Below, piece after piece: positions 18,061 through 27,739 of a DNA stretch of 64,000 nucleotides (position 1 is the stretch's first letter; each line of letters begins with the position of its first letter). The DNA is taken from assembly GCF_003990645.1 (NCBI RefSeq), contig NZ_RYZK01000001.1, forward strand, positions 744,001 through 808,000, read 5' to 3'. Source of the stretch: Shimia sediminis. Lineage in GTDB: Bacteria; Pseudomonadota; Alphaproteobacteria; Rhodobacterales; Rhodobacteraceae. The notes beneath the pieces are model-generated. The model searched no databases. It was not told where the DNA came from and worked only from the letters and a program-made list of their open reading frames with translations. Made by a program: the position numbers and the translations under genes.

Positions 18061-19191
18061 CTACAGCGGCTCAATATCCCCTTGCGCCCGCCCCGCATGG
18101 AAATCTTTCTGCCAAATTTCAAACGTCCCTGCGGCGATGGCGTCCCGCATACCTCCCATGATCTCCTGGAAATAGTGCAGGTTATGCCAGGTCAGCAACA
18201 TGCCCGAGATCATCTCGTTCGAGCGGAACACATGGTGCAGATAGGCGCGGCTGTAGTCTGAACAGGCCGGACAGGAGCACTGTTCGTCCAGGGGGCGCGG
18301 ATCGTCCGCGTGGCGCGCGTTCTTGATATTCACAACACCGTGACGGGTAAAGACCTGACCGGTGCGCCCCGAACGGGACGGCAGAACGCAGTCCATCATG
18401 TCGATGCCGCGCGCGACGGCGCCGACGATGTCGTCGGGCTTGCCCACACCCATGAGGTAACGGGGCTTGTCGGTGGGCAACATGTCGGGCGCGTAGTCGA
18501 GGCAGTCGAACATCGCCTCCTGCCCTTCGCCCACGGCCAGACCGCCCACGGCGTAGCCGTCAAAGCCGATCTTTTTCAGCGCCTCTGCGCTTTCTTCGCG
18601 GAAATCCTGTTCCAGACCGCCCTGCTGGATACCAAAGAGCGCGTGGCCGGGACGATCCCCAAAGGCCTCGCGGCTGCGCTCGGCCCACCGCATCGACAGG
18701 CGCATGGACCCGGCAATGCGGTCGCGATCCGCAGGCAATGCGGGACATTCGTCAAAGCACATCACAATGTCCGAGCCCAACAGCCGCTGGATCTCCATCG
18801 AGCGTTCCGGGGTCAGCTCATGCTTGGACCCGTCGATGTGGCTTTTGAAGGTCACGCCTTTTTCGGTCAGTTTGCGCAGGCCCGCCAGCGACATCACCTG
18901 AAACCCGCCTGAATCCGTGAGAATGGGGCGCTCCCAATTCATGAACTTGTGCAGGCCACCCAGCCGGTCAATGCGTTCCGCGGTGGGGCGCAACATCAGG
19001 TGATAGGTGTTGCCGAGCAGGATATCGGCCCCGGTCGCCCGCACCGACTCTGGCATCATTGCCTTCACGGTGGCCGCAGTCCCCACGGGCATGAAAGCAG
19101 GCGTGCGAATGTCGCCGCGCGGCGTGGAAATCACGCCGGTCCGTGCCTTGCCATCCGTGGCCTTGAGTTCAAAGGAAACCTTGCCCGACAT
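18061..19191 (-). CDS. tgt: queuine tRNA-ribosyltransferase
   Basis: TGT exchanges guanine-34 for preQ1 in tRNAs with GUN anticodons. The 376-residue protein shows the TIM-barrel motifs [10 protein letters not shown] (catalytic region), [24 protein letters not shown] and [12 protein letters not shown], plus the zinc site [17 protein letters not shown]. Start at 19191 ([14 protein letters not shown]) aligns with the usual N-terminus; longer upstream extensions are unlikely. Divergent to the MFS gene. The two tRNA-Asp genes in this window encode GTC anticodons, which are substrates of this enzyme. Confidence 0.96.
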   Translation of the reverse strand: MSGKVSFELKATDGKARTGVISTPRGDIRTPAFMPVGTAATVKAMMPESVRATGADILLGNTYHLMLRPTAERIDRLGGLHKFMNWERPILTDSGGFQVMSLAGLRKLTEKGVTFKSHIDGSKHELTPERSMEIQRLLGSDIVMCFDECPALPADRDRIAGSMRLSMRWAERSREAFGDRPGHALFGIQQGGLEQDFREESAEALKKIGFDGYAVGGLAVGEGQEAMFDCLDYAPDMLPTDKPRYLMGVGKPDDIVGAVARGIDMMDCVLPSRSGRTGQVFTRHGVVNIKNARHADDPRPLDEQCSCPACSDYSRAYLHHVFRSNEMISGMLLTWHNLHYFQEIMGGMRDAIAAGTFEIWQKDFHAGRAQGDIEPL

Positions 19192-19347
19192 GCCCAACCT
19201 ATCCTGCATATATTGCTGATCGCCGCCTTTTGCGCCAAATGCGGTCGGTTGCCAAGCCCGGGCGCGCATCAAAATCATCACTCCGCCCCGGTGCCCGGAC
19301 CGGATTGCCCGTGGTCTTGCCCCGAATTCTCGGCTAACGCTTGGGCC

Positions 19348-20535
19348 ATGCGCCTGTCTTATCCCCTGTCACTTGTTGCCATCTTTCTGCTCTGGCTGGC
19401 GGGGCTGACCGCCGCGGCGCAGTTTTCAAAGATCGCCGTACCCTTTGACCTCGTGCAGGCCATCTACCCGCAGGCGGGCACGTCGATCGGGTGGCTTTTG
19501 ACCCTGATCAGCGCGCTTGGTGCAGCGTTGGGCATGGTGGCCGGCACCCTCGCCGGGCAAATCGGCAGTCTGCGCATCCTTGTCGCCGCGCTGGTGCTGG
19601 GGGCTGGCTGTTCGCTGTGGCAGGCCACGCTGCCTGCGTTGCCGGTCATGATGCTGTCACGGGTGATCGAGGGGCTGTCGCACCTTGGCATCGTCGTGGC
19701 CGCCCCGACCCTGATCGCCCAGATCAGCCCCGAGCGCATTCGCGGCGCAGCGCTGTCGCTGTGGAGCACGTTTTTCGGCGTCAGCTTTGCCCTGACCGTC
19801 TGGCTGGGCTTGCCGCTGGTGCAGGTCTCTGGCCTTGGGGCGTTGTTCCTGCTGCACGCCGGGGTCATGGCCGCGCTGGCCGTCGGCCTGCTGCTGCTTT
19901 TAAAGGACGTCTCGGCACAGGACGGGGGGCGTCCCTCGGTTTCTCTGCGGTCTATCCTGCGGCAACACGGTCAATCCTATCGGTCACCCCACATATCCGC
20001 CGCGTCGCTCGGGTGGGTGTTCTACACGCTGACCTTCGTGTCATTGCTGACCCTGTTGCCACCGCTGTTTCCGGATGAGACGCGCGCCGCCATTGTGGGC
20101 GCGATGCCACTGGCCAGCATCGCCGTGTCGCTCATCTGCGTACCGCTTCTGTTGACCCGGATCGCGGCTGTGCGTGTCGTCTCTATAGGGTTTGGTCTGT
20201 CGGTGCTGGTTCTGGGTCTTTTGCCGCTGGGCGTTCCGGTAGGCGTGGTCGCGATCACGCTGTTTGCCGTGCTGGGGCTGGTCCAGGGGGCGACGTTTGC
20301 CGCTGTTCCGCAGCTGAACGGCTCGCTCGAAACCCGCGCACTGGCCAATGGCGCGCTGGCTCAGATGGGCAATATCGGCAATCTCCTTGGCACGCCGATC
20401 CTTTTGGCCCTGTTGGTCCAGGGTGGGCCGACGCTTGCCTTTGCGTGTATCGCGGTGCTCTATGTGCTGGGTGCCGGAGTTCACGAATATCTGAACCTGT
20501 TGCGGACCCGGCGCGGCGAAATCCAAGGCCCCTGA
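19348..20535 (+). CDS. MFS transporter
   Basis: A 395-residue polytopic protein with about 12 hydrophobic segments, beginning [20 protein letters not shown]. The loop after helix 2 ([22 protein letters not shown]) fits the MFS motif A position, and [21 protein letters not shown] fits helix 5. Resembles cyanate/nitroimidazole-type (CynX/NimT) or general efflux MFS proteins. Substrate unknown. The ATG at 19348 is chosen by alignment of the first membrane helix; an open frame continues upstream over the tgt promoter region but is not supported. Monocistronic by spacing. Confidence 0.8.
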   Translation: MRLSYPLSLVAIFLLWLAGLTAAAQFSKIAVPFDLVQAIYPQAGTSIGWLLTLISALGAALGMVAGTLAGQIGSLRILVAALVLGAGCSLWQATLPALPVMMLSRVIEGLSHLGIVVAAPTLIAQISPERIRGAALSLWSTFFGVSFALTVWLGLPLVQVSGLGALFLLHAGVMAALAVGLLLLLKDVSAQDGGRPSVSLRSILRQHGQSYRSPHISAASLGWVFYTLTFVSLLTLLPPLFPDETRAAIVGAMPLASIAVSLICVPLLLTRIAAVRVVSIGFGLSVLVLGLLPLGVPVGVVAITLFAVLGLVQGATFAAVPQLNGSLETRALANGALAQMGNIGNLLGTPILLALLVQGGPTLAFACIAVLYVLGAGVHEYLNLLRTRRGEIQGP

Positions 20536-20632
20536 TCCGGCAACACTCAGGGGTCAGATGTCAGAATTCACAAGACAGCCAAGCCATTTCGCGACATACC
20601 TGTCTTGAAAATGGCCGATTCAACCCCCATTT

Positions 20633-20648
20633 GTATACTATAGTATAC
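20633..20648. promoter_or_regulatory. perfect 16-bp palindrome GTATACTATAGTATAC
   Basis: Lies 18 bp before the SPFH start codon, overlapping a possible -10 element (TATACT). The GTATAC half-site resembles operators of GntR/FadR-type repressors, but no such gene is adjacent. Repression by occlusion is the simplest reading. Confidence 0.45.
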
Positions 20649-20666
20649 CACAGTGGAGAGTAACAT

Positions 20667-21560
20667 ATGTCCGAAGACCTTATCCTAGACCTTTTGTCCG
20701 CCAACCTGGTGCTGCTCCTGGGGGCGTTCTTTCTGATCATCGTTGTCCTCAAGGGTGTGAAGATCGTGCCGCAATCTGAAAAATTCGTTATCGAGCGCTT
20801 TGGCCGCCTGCATGCGGTGCTGGGGCCCGGTATCAACTTTATCGTGCCATTTCTGGATGTTGCGCGCCACAAGATATCCGTTCTTGAGCGTCAGTTGCCA
20901 ACGATGAGCCAGGATGCCATCACCTCGGACAACGTGTTGTTGCAGGTGGACACCTCGGTGTTCTACCGCATCACCCAACCCGAAAAGACCGTGTATCGTA
21001 TCCGCGACGTGGATGCCGCCATCGCCACAACCGTGGCCGGGATCGTGCGCGCCGAGATCGGCAAGATGGAACTGGACGAGGTGCAATCGAACCGCGCGCA
21101 GCTGACATCGGCGATCAAGGCCTCGGTCGAAGACGCAGTGGACGACTGGGGGATCGAGGTGACGCGATCCGAGATCCTTGACGTCAACCTTGACGCCGCC
21201 ACCCGCGAAGCCATGCTGCAGCAGCTCAACGCCGAACGCGCACGTCGCGCACAGGTGACCGAGGCCGAAGGCTCGAAACGATCGGTCGAGCTGAACGCCG
21301 ACGCCGAGCTTTATGCCGCCGAGCAGATCGCCAAGGCCCGCCGCATCGAGGCCGAGGCCGAGGCCTATGCCACCGAGGTCGTGGCCAAGGCTATCAAGGA
21401 GAACGGCATCGAAGCGGCGCAGTATCAGGTTGCCCTGAAACAGGTCGAAGCGCTGAACAATCTGGGCGGCGGCGAAGGCCAGCAAACCATTCTGGTGCCC
21501 GCACAGGCGCTCGAAGCCTTTGGCGATGCCTTCAAGATGCTGAAAGGCGGTGCAAAATGA
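20667..21560 (+). CDS. SPFH/band-7 protein (paraslipin/QmcA-like)
   Basis: A 297-residue membrane-anchored SPFH protein. One N-terminal helix (about residues 8-28, ANLVLLLGAFFLIIVVLKGV) is followed by the band-7 domain (IVPQSEKFVIERFGRLHAVLGPGINFIVPF, LPTMSQDAITSDNVLLQVD), a coiled-coil rich in Glu/Ala and Arg (about 185-245), and a C-terminal region typical of stomatin-like protein 2/paraslipin. It forms large membrane rings linked to lipid domains and protease control. The downstream nfeD-like gene overlaps by 4 nt (ATGA), the usual genetic partner. Confidence 0.9.
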   Translation: MSEDLILDLLSANLVLLLGAFFLIIVVLKGVKIVPQSEKFVIERFGRLHAVLGPGINFIVPFLDVARHKISVLERQLPTMSQDAITSDNVLLQVDTSVFYRITQPEKTVYRIRDVDAAIATTVAGIVRAEIGKMELDEVQSNRAQLTSAIKASVEDAVDDWGIEVTRSEILDVNLDAATREAMLQQLNAERARRAQVTEAEGSKRSVELNADAELYAAEQIAKARRIEAEAEAYATEVVAKAIKENGIEAAQYQVALKQVEALNNLGGGEGQQTILVPAQALEAFGDAFKMLKGGAK

Positions 21561-21832
21561 CCGACCTGATGACCACGTGGTGGGTCTGGCTGGCGGGGGC
21601 GCTTGTCCTCGCCATTCTCGAAGTGCTGGCGCCGGGGTTCGTGTTTCTCGGATTTGCCGTGGCTGCGGCCATTGTCGGCCTGATGCTGCTTGGGCCTGCG
21701 GCGCTGTTGTCGGTGCCGGTGCTGTTGCTGCTGTTCGCCGCCCTGTCGCTGGTGACGTGGCTGTTGCTGAGGCGGTTTTTCGCCCTGCCCAAGGGACAGG
21801 TCAAAACCTTTCACCACGATATCAACGACTGA
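21557..21832 (+). CDS. NfeD-like membrane protein
   Basis: A 91-residue protein with two or three membrane helices (WWVWLAGALVLAILEVLAPGF, FLGFAVAAAIVGLMLLGPAAL, VPVLLLLFAALSLVTWLLL). Short NfeD family member, lacking the C-terminal OB-fold domain found in longer homologues. Overlaps the SPFH gene by ATGA, so it is translationally coupled, and probably acts as its membrane partner. Confidence 0.85.
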   Translation: MTDLMTTWWVWLAGALVLAILEVLAPGFVFLGFAVAAAIVGLMLLGPAALLSVPVLLLLFAALSLVTWLLLRRFFALPKGQVKTFHHDIND

Positions 21833-21927
21833 AATCGACGCAGCGCGACAAAGGTTGCACAGGGCCTCTGGACCTTGCAGTGACTAAACCCTATATGTTC
21901 GCTCAGGATTAAGACAGGACACGGACC

Positions 21928-22290
21928 ATGACTCAGGCCCCAGACCCCGTAGAAGGCGCACCGCTGATCGCCCCGTCGAGCACGGACCACCCGTTGCACG
22001 AAGGCGCAGTTGAGGCGTGCCGCAGCGTGTTTGACCCGGAGATTCCGGTGAACATCTATGATCTGGGCCTGATCTACACGATCACCCTGTCGGAAGAGAA
22101 CGACGCCAATATCATCATGACCCTGACCGCCCCCGGCTGCCCGGTGGCCGGCGAAATGCCCGGCTGGGTCCAAGAGGCCGTCAGCGGCGTTCCCGGCATG
22201 CGCAATGTCGATGTGGAACTGGTCTGGTCCCCGCCCTGGGGCATGGAAATGATGTCGGACGAAGCCCGTCTTGAACTGGGCTTTATGTAA
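21928..22290 (+). CDS. sufT: SufT-like FeS assembly protein (DUF59/MIP18 family)
   Basis: A 120-residue protein. The DUF59 domain has DPEIPVNIYDLGLIY, and the conserved cysteine in MTLTAPGCPVAGEMP. The C-terminal ELVWSPPWGMEMMSDEARLELGFM is typical of the SUF-linked PaaD-like/SufT group. It helps mature Fe-S proteins. A SufA-like A-type carrier gene lies 1.4 kb downstream, with glpQ between them; the rest of the SUF operon is not in this window. Confidence 0.85.
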   Translation: MTQAPDPVEGAPLIAPSSTDHPLHEGAVEACRSVFDPEIPVNIYDLGLIYTITLSEENDANIIMTLTAPGCPVAGEMPGWVQEAVSGVPGMRNVDVELVWSPPWGMEMMSDEARLELGFM

Positions 22291-22389
22291 AAGCATCACG
22301 CAACCATCACCGTTCTGTCACGCGGCTGCCAAGGCCGCGTTACATCCACGCGCGACACCCCCGACATCTGAACCAACGGGAGTGTTCGC

Positions 22390-23598
22390 ATGTTGCGCAC
22401 CGCATTTCTGGCCGCATTGGCCATCTCACCGCTGCCTGCACTGGCAGCTGACGTCGACCTGGGTCCGCGTCCCTATTACCTGATCGACCAGATGCAAGAC
22501 AGCGCGCTGAAGCAGCGCCTGCAAGCCTGCGAAGGCATGGCGATGAAGCCGCATCCCTTTTCCATCGGTCACCGTGGTGCGCCGCTGATGTTCCCCGAAC
22601 ATACGGTCGAATCGAACCGCGCCGCCGTGCGCATGGGCGCGGGCATTCTGGAATGCGACGTGACCTTTACCAAGGACAAGCAGCTGGTCTGCCGTCACGC
22701 CCAGAACGACCTGCACACCACCACCAACATTCTGGGCACCGATCTGGCGCAAAAATGCACCACCGGGTTTTCGCCCGCCAGCGGCGAGGCCAAGGCCAGC
22801 GCCGAGTGCCGGGCTTCGGACATCACCCTGGCCGAATTCCGCACACTGAATGGCAAGATGGACGCCGCCGACAATTCGGCCACCACGGTCGAGGGCTACA
22901 TGAACGGCACCGCGGGCTGGCGCACGGACCTTTATGCCACCAAGGGCACGCTGATGACACATGCCGAGTCGATTGCGCTGTTCAAGGACCTCGGTGCCAA
23001 GTTCACGCCTGAACTGAAATCACCCTCGGTCGAGATGCCCTTTGACGGCTTTACCCAGGCCGATTATGCCCAAAAGCTGATCGACGAATACAAGGCCGCC
23101 AGCATCCCGGCTTCGGATGTCTGGGCGCAGTCATTCAACCTGAACGACGTGCTTTACTGGATTGAAAACGAACCAGACTTCGGCAAACAGGCTGTCTTTC
23201 TCGATGACTCGTACAACATCGACGGCTTTGACTCGAACAACCCTGAAACCTTCCCGCATGACTTCGCCGAGCTACACGCCAAAGGCGTCAACTACATCGC
23301 CCCGCCGATGTGGATGCTGGTGACGCTTGAGGATGGCAAAATCGTCCCCTCGGCCTACTCAAAAGAGGCCCAAAAGGCCGGTCTGAAGCTCATCACATGG
23401 ACGCTGGAACGCTCAGGCCCCTTGGCGAACGGCGGCGGCTGGTACTTTCAGACCATTGGCGATGTGACCAACACCGATGCGATGTACTTTGAGCTCTTGC
23501 ATGTTCTGGCGCAGGATGTCGGCATCGAGGGTATCTTTTCGGACTGGCCCGCGACCGTGACCTATTACGCCAACTGCATGATGCCCGACGCATCATAA
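22390..23598 (+). CDS. glpQ: glycerophosphodiester phosphodiesterase, periplasmic
   Basis: A 402-residue protein. Signal peptide residues 1-20 ([20 protein letters not shown]). The GDPD TIM barrel starts at [20 protein letters not shown] (catalytic His-Arg), followed by [21 protein letters not shown] (metal-binding Glu/Asp and second His) and [12 protein letters not shown]. It hydrolyses glycerophosphodiesters to glycerol-3-phosphate and an alcohol, giving access to phospholipid-derived phosphate and carbon. The protein is longer than cytosolic UgpQ, as expected for the GlpQ type. No G3P transporter is adjacent. Confidence 0.88.
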   Translation: MLRTAFLAALAISPLPALAADVDLGPRPYYLIDQMQDSALKQRLQACEGMAMKPHPFSIGHRGAPLMFPEHTVESNRAAVRMGAGILECDVTFTKDKQLVCRHAQNDLHTTTNILGTDLAQKCTTGFSPASGEAKASAECRASDITLAEFRTLNGKMDAADNSATTVEGYMNGTAGWRTDLYATKGTLMTHAESIALFKDLGAKFTPELKSPSVEMPFDGFTQADYAQKLIDEYKAASIPASDVWAQSFNLNDVLYWIENEPDFGKQAVFLDDSYNIDGFDSNNPETFPHDFAELHAKGVNYIAPPMWMLVTLEDGKIVPSAYSKEAQKAGLKLITWTLERSGPLANGGGWYFQTIGDVTNTDAMYFELLHVLAQDVGIEGIFSDWPATVTYYANCMMPDAS

Positions 23599-23703
23599 CC
23601 GCACCAAAACGTGAAAGGTCCCGGCGGAAATTTCGGCGGGGCCACCTTGATGCGGAGACAATCCTGACCTATTTTGTCACATGAAACCCGCGAGGAAAGT
23701 CAC

Positions 23704-24099
23704 ATGTTCGGTATTCCCGGCAAACAGGCCGTGTCCATCACCCCCAGGGCGGCAAAGCAGATTGCCAAGCTGATGGCGAAAGAGGGCCACTCCGGCCTGC
23801 GCATCGGCGTCAAGAAAGGCGGCTGTGCGGGTATGGAATACACCATGGACTATGTCACCGAGACCGACCCCCATGACGAGATGGTCGAACAGGACGGTGC
23901 CGTGGTGATGATTGCGCCGATGGCGCAGATGTTCCTGTTTGGCACTGAGATTGACTATGAAGTGTCGCTCTTGGAATCCGGGTTCAAGTTCAACAACCCC
24001 AACGTGACCGAGGCCTGCGGCTGCGGCGAGTCGATCAAGTTCGACGATGTCGAAACGCTGGCGGCCAAGCGCGAAGACGGCATTCCGAACCTGAGTTAA
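23704..24099 (+). CDS. sufA: A-type iron-sulfur carrier (HesB/IscA/SufA family)
   Basis: A 131-residue protein with the three conserved cysteines: one in [10 protein letters not shown] and two in the C-terminal ACGCGES motif. N-terminal [29 protein letters not shown] fits the family, with a short extra N-terminus ([10 protein letters not shown]). It accepts and delivers Fe-S clusters. The ATG at 23704 has GAGGAAAG upstream; an ATG ten codons earlier is less well placed. Gene symbol is by similarity; erpA or iscA naming is also possible. Confidence 0.85.
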   Translation: MFGIPGKQAVSITPRAAKQIAKLMAKEGHSGLRIGVKKGGCAGMEYTMDYVTETDPHDEMVEQDGAVVMIAPMAQMFLFGTEIDYEVSLLESGFKFNNPNVTEACGCGESIKFDDVETLAAKREDGIPNLS

Positions 24100-24191
24100 T
24101 CCGGCACCCCCTGCTTGTGCATGATTGTCACCTTGACGCCCGCCGCGTCTGGGCACAAAACAGTGCGACGAAATTGGGTAAGGGACGGCAC

Positions 24192-24938
24192 ATGCGACGC
24201 AAGCTGGCAGCAGGCAATTGGAAGATGAACGGCACGTCGGGCGCTCTGGACGAACTGCGCACCATTGCCGCGACCGAGACCACCCAGACCGACCTGCTGA
24301 TCTGCCCTCCTGCAACGCTGATCTCGCGCGCCGCTAACGCCGCCTCGGGCACCGCGCTCGCCATCGGTGGCCAGGATTGCCACGCCAACACCTCCGGCGC
24401 ACATACCGGCGACACCGCCGCACCCATGCTGGCAGACGCAGGCGCCACTCATGTCATCACCGGCCATTCCGAGCGCCGCACAGACCATGGCGAATCCGAC
24501 GCCGACATCGCTGCCAAAACCTCTGCCGCATGGGCGGCTGGCCTCACCGCGGTTGTTTGCCTAGGCGAAAGCCTGGAACAACGCGAAGCGGGCGAGACCA
24601 TCGACGTCATCGGCGCACAGCTTGCAGGCTCTCTGCCCGACGGCGCGACCGGCGAGAACACCGTCATCGCCTATGAACCCATCTGGGCTATCGGCACCGG
24701 CCTGATCCCTTCGATGGAGCAGATCGAAGAGGTCCACAACTTCCTACGCGGCGCCCTGATTGGCCGCTTTGGGGACGATATCGGCGATGCGATCCGTCTA
24801 CTCTATGGCGGTTCGGTCAAACCCGACAACGCCACCGAGATCTTCGCCGTCCCCAACGTCGACGGCGCTCTGGTGGGCGGTGCGAGCCTGAAAGCCGCGG
24901 ATTTCGGCGCGATCATCTCGGCACTGGATGCGGCCTGA
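24192..24938 (+). CDS. tpiA: triosephosphate isomerase
   Basis: A 248-residue TIM that interconverts dihydroxyacetone phosphate and glyceraldehyde-3-phosphate. Catalytic residues are visible: Lys in AGNWKMNG, His in [12 protein letters not shown], Glu in [11 protein letters not shown], and the phosphate loop [11 protein letters not shown]. The ATG at 24192 ([13 protein letters not shown]) is the standard N-terminus; AAGGGACGG lies upstream. Followed by copy 2 of the dispersed hairpin element. Confidence 0.97.
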   Translation: MRRKLAAGNWKMNGTSGALDELRTIAATETTQTDLLICPPATLISRAANAASGTALAIGGQDCHANTSGAHTGDTAAPMLADAGATHVITGHSERRTDHGESDADIAAKTSAAWAAGLTAVVCLGESLEQREAGETIDVIGAQLAGSLPDGATGENTVIAYEPIWAIGTGLIPSMEQIEEVHNFLRGALIGRFGDDIGDAIRLLYGGSVKPDNATEIFAVPNVDGALVGGASLKAADFGAIISALDAA

Positions 24939-24944
24939 CCTTCA

Positions 24945-25013
24945 TCTTGCCCAAAATACTCCGGGGTGAATGGGCGCCCAAGGGGCGTCCAGAGGGGCAG
25001 CGCCCCCAATCTC
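24945..25013 (-). repeat. dispersed intergenic hairpin element, copy 2
   Basis: Reverse-oriented relative of the element at 1975-2046: on the minus strand GGGGGCGCTGCCCC, GGACGCC/GGGCGCC arms, then CCCCGGAGTATTTTGGGC and GATGAAGG. Placed between the convergent tpiA and DUF6713 genes, just after the stop of the latter. Confidence 0.65.
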
Positions 25014-25014
25014 C

Positions 25015-25371
25015 CTATCCAAGCGCCGCGATCAGATAGAGCAAGCCAAGCAATCCGGTTAGCAGGATAAGCGCCCAGGACGCGGCAGTGTTGAACTCAT
25101 TGTCCGGGTGACGCCGGAACAGAACATGCAGGCCAACGTGAACAATGGCAAAGACGGCAATCCCGAGCCGCACACCGTTGGCCGAATTTCCATCCCCACC
25201 CCACAAGAGAAGCGCCATCAATGGAATATGCGCCCAGATGAACACCTGCGCGCCTGTGCGATCCGGCAGGAAACTTGTAAGAGGCAATATCCGCCATTCG
25301 TGCCGCCGCACCGCGTCCAGCTCATGGGCCAGAAAGCTGCCCACCAGGATGTAGTAGAGAAGTTCAAGCAT
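25015..25371 (-). CDS. small integral membrane protein (DUF6713-like)
   Basis: A 118-residue protein with four membrane segments (LLYYILVGSFLAHE, VFIWAHIPLMALLLWGG, GIAVFAIVHVGLHVLF and SWALILLTGLLGLLYLIAAL). The conserved-looking HELDAVRRHEWRILPL after helix 1 and the histidines in helix 3 resemble DUF6713 as I recall it. Function unknown. Convergent with tpiA. Confidence 0.6.
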   Translation of the reverse strand: MLELLYYILVGSFLAHELDAVRRHEWRILPLTSFLPDRTGAQVFIWAHIPLMALLLWGGDGNSANGVRLGIAVFAIVHVGLHVLFRRHPDNEFNTAASWALILLTGLLGLLYLIAALG

Positions 25372-25505
25372 GTCAGACCTTTCGGGTCGCGTGCCCCTTC
25401 AACAAAGACACCTGCCCCCGAAGCTTTATCATTGCCAGACGAACTCTGCGAGGGTGCATGGACCGCGCGCCTTGGGAGGTTGTCCCCCAGAACCAACCCA
25501 AACGA

Positions 25506-25535
25506 AAACGGCCCCAACTTTCGCAGGGGCCGTTT
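25506..25535 (-). terminator. terminator of the dctPQM operon
   Basis: Perfect 10-bp arms AAACGGCCCC and GGGGCCGTTT with a 10-nt loop; minus-strand tail TTTTCGTTT. 21 nt beyond the dctM stop. Confidence 0.8.
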
Positions 25536-25556
25536 CACGTCATTCTCGAAGAACCG

Positions 25557-26930
25557 CTAGTTCGTTATGATCTCCGGCCCCATGAAGGTGTTGGGCAGGA
25601 AGGTCGAAATCCATGGGATGTAGGTGACCATGATCAGGAAGACGAACAGCACGGCCAGGAACGGCAGGGCGGCACGGACGACGCTCATCATCGGCATGCC
25701 TGCCACGCCCGAGGTCACAAAGAGGTTGAGACCCACAGGCGGCGTGATCATTCCGATCTCCATATTGACCACCATGATGATCCCCAGATGGATCGGGTCG
25801 ATGCCCAGTTCCATGGCAATCGGGAACACCAGCGGCGCGACGATCACCAAGAGGCCCGAGGGCTCCATGAACTGACCGCCGATCAAGAGGATCACGTTCA
25901 CCACGATCAGGAACATCACCGGCCCAAAGCCCGCCGACAGCATGGCACCTGCGATATGCTGCGGCACCTGCTGCTCGGTCAGAACATGTTTCAGGATCAG
26001 CGCGTTGGCGATCACGAACAACAGCGTCACGGTCAGCTTCCCGGCCTCAAACAGCGTGTGTTTGGTGTCGGGGTGGAACATGGCCGTGATCAGCGCATAG
26101 GGCTTTTTGAACAGGCTGCTCTTGCCGTTGCCACGGTCCGCGAGTGGCCCCATGTCCTTGTAGATGAAGGAGGCAATCAGGAAGGCATAGACAGCGGCCA
26201 CCGCAGCGGCTTCGGTCGGGGTGAAGATGCCCCCATAGATCCCGCCCAGAATGATGACGATCAGGAACAGGCCCCAACCGGCCTCGGCCCCGGACTGGGC
26301 AATCTCTCCCCAGCCGCGCCATTCGCCCTTGGGCAGGTTCTTGACCTTGGCCATGACGTAGATCGTGACCATCAGCATGAACCCGGCCATGAGGCCCGGA
26401 ATGACACCGGCCAGGAACATCCGGCCGACCGAGACCTCCACCGCGGCGGCATAGACCACCATGACGATTGACGGCGGGATCAGGATGCCCAGCGTCCCGG
26501 CGTTACAGATCACGCCTGCGGCGAACTCCTTGGTATAGCCGACCTGGCGCATCCCGGCGATCACGATAGAGCCGATGGCGACCACGGTCGCAGGTGACGA
26601 GCCCGACAGAGCGGCGAACATCATGCAGGCAAAGACGCCCGCAATCGCCAGACCACCCGGCAGGTGACCCACACAGGCGATGGAAAAGCGGATGATCCGC
26701 TGTGCCACACCGCCCGTGGTCATGAAGGACGACGCGAGGATGAAGAACGGGATCGCCAGCAGGGTAAAGTGCCCTTCAAAGGCTTCGAACAACGTGCCCG
26801 CAACCGAGGCCAGCGTGGCATCCGAGAAGAACAACAGGAACAGGATCGACGACAGACCCAGTGACACGGCAATGGGCACACCGATCAGCAACAGGCCGAT
26901 CACCATCGCGAATAATAGGACGACTTCCAT
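25557..26930 (-). CDS. dctM: TRAP transporter large permease
   Basis: A 457-residue protein with about 12 hydrophobic segments, the DctM ion-coupled permease of a tripartite TRAP system. Typical features: LSGSSPATVVAIGSIVIAGMRQVGY, the TLGILIPPSIVMVVYA region, and MELGIDPIHLGIIMVVNMEIGMITPPVGLNLFV. Works with DctQ and the periplasmic DctP to import C4-dicarboxylates with sodium. Its ATG overlaps the dctQ stop codon by one base (TGATG), indicating translational coupling. Confidence 0.95.
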   Translation of the reverse strand: MEVVLLFAMVIGLLLIGVPIAVSLGLSSILFLLFFSDATLASVAGTLFEAFEGHFTLLAIPFFILASSFMTTGGVAQRIIRFSIACVGHLPGGLAIAGVFACMMFAALSGSSPATVVAIGSIVIAGMRQVGYTKEFAAGVICNAGTLGILIPPSIVMVVYAAAVEVSVGRMFLAGVIPGLMAGFMLMVTIYVMAKVKNLPKGEWRGWGEIAQSGAEAGWGLFLIVIILGGIYGGIFTPTEAAAVAAVYAFLIASFIYKDMGPLADRGNGKSSLFKKPYALITAMFHPDTKHTLFEAGKLTVTLLFVIANALILKHVLTEQQVPQHIAGAMLSAGFGPVMFLIVVNVILLIGGQFMEPSGLLVIVAPLVFPIAMELGIDPIHLGIIMVVNMEIGMITPPVGLNLFVTSGVAGMPMMSVVRAALPFLAVLFVFLIMVTYIPWISTFLPNTFMGPEIITN

Positions 26931-27595
26931 CAGTCATGCTCCCCTTGCAGTGCTTTCACTTCTTCGATCTCATCCTCGACCTCGTGGCTGGCGACCAGAC
27001 GGTCGGTGTCGCCGCGATAGATCTGCATGGCAGCCTGACCGAACCGGAATAAAAGCAGGATCATCGACACGGGCAACACGAGATAGGGCACCACCTTGGG
27101 CAGTTTCTCGTACTCATCGCCGTAGTTGATGAGGTCTTCGAGGAAGCGGAACAGGCCGATCATCGGCACGTCCTGCACTTCGTAGAAGGATTGCGAGCGG
27201 AACTTGTCGGCAAAGCCGGTCGGGAACCAGCGCCCCGTTGTGGGCGGCAGGTCGGCAAAGACCGCCCAGTAGTCATAGGCGCCCTTGACCATAAAGACCG
27301 AGAACAACAGACAGCAGGCCACCGCGATCAGCCCCATCGTGCGGGCCACGCCGGCGGGGACCATGTTGATGATGGCATCCACCCCGAGATGGCTGTGTTT
27401 CTTCACCGCATAGGACGCGCCCAGCAGAACCAGCCAGCCGAACAGGAACACCGTCAGTTCCAGCGCCCAGAGTATGTTTGAGTTAAAACCGAACCGGGCG
27501 ATGACATTGGCGAAAGTGATCACTGTCATCAGCCCAAGGAGGATCGCGATCAGCGTCTCCTCGATCCGGTCCACGAAACTATGCTTGTGATGCAT
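26930..27595 (-). CDS. dctQ: TRAP transporter small permease
   Basis: A 221-residue protein with four membrane helices in the DctQ pattern (TLIAILLGLMTVITFANVIAR, ALELTVFLFGWLVLLGASYAV, MGLIAVACCLLFSVFMV, VVPYLVLPVSMILLLFRF). The long soluble loop between helices 3 and 4 (FADLPPTTGRWFPTGF...) is typical of DctQ proteins paired with true DctP. Start at 27595 (MHHKHSFVDRIEE) is chosen by family N-terminus. Coupled to dctM and separated from dctP by a hairpin-containing gap. Confidence 0.92.
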   Translation of the reverse strand: MHHKHSFVDRIEETLIAILLGLMTVITFANVIARFGFNSNILWALELTVFLFGWLVLLGASYAVKKHSHLGVDAIINMVPAGVARTMGLIAVACCLLFSVFMVKGAYDYWAVFADLPPTTGRWFPTGFADKFRSQSFYEVQDVPMIGLFRFLEDLINYGDEYEKLPKVVPYLVLPVSMILLLFRFGQAAMQIYRGDTDRLVASHEVEDEIEEVKALQGEHD

Positions 27596-27670
27596 GTCCC
27601 CACGTCCCCGATTTTTTGGGTTGAGCACTGCCCGCATCGGTCTTGGTGCCGATGTCTGACGCGGTGCGTT

Positions 27671-27699
27671 TAAAAAGGGGCGGACACTGTGGCCCGCCC
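27671..27699 (-). terminator. intercistronic hairpin between dctP and dctQ
   Basis: Minus-strand GGGCGG...CCGCCC stem followed by CTTTTTAAA. Located 41 nt beyond the dctP stop, it would give more dctP than dctQM transcript, a stoichiometry common for binding proteins. A second GC-rich dyad lies at about 27706-27732. Confidence 0.65.
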
Positions 27700-27739
27700 A
27701 TAGTCGGATGCGCCCACACGTGGTGGGCACATCTCGCGA

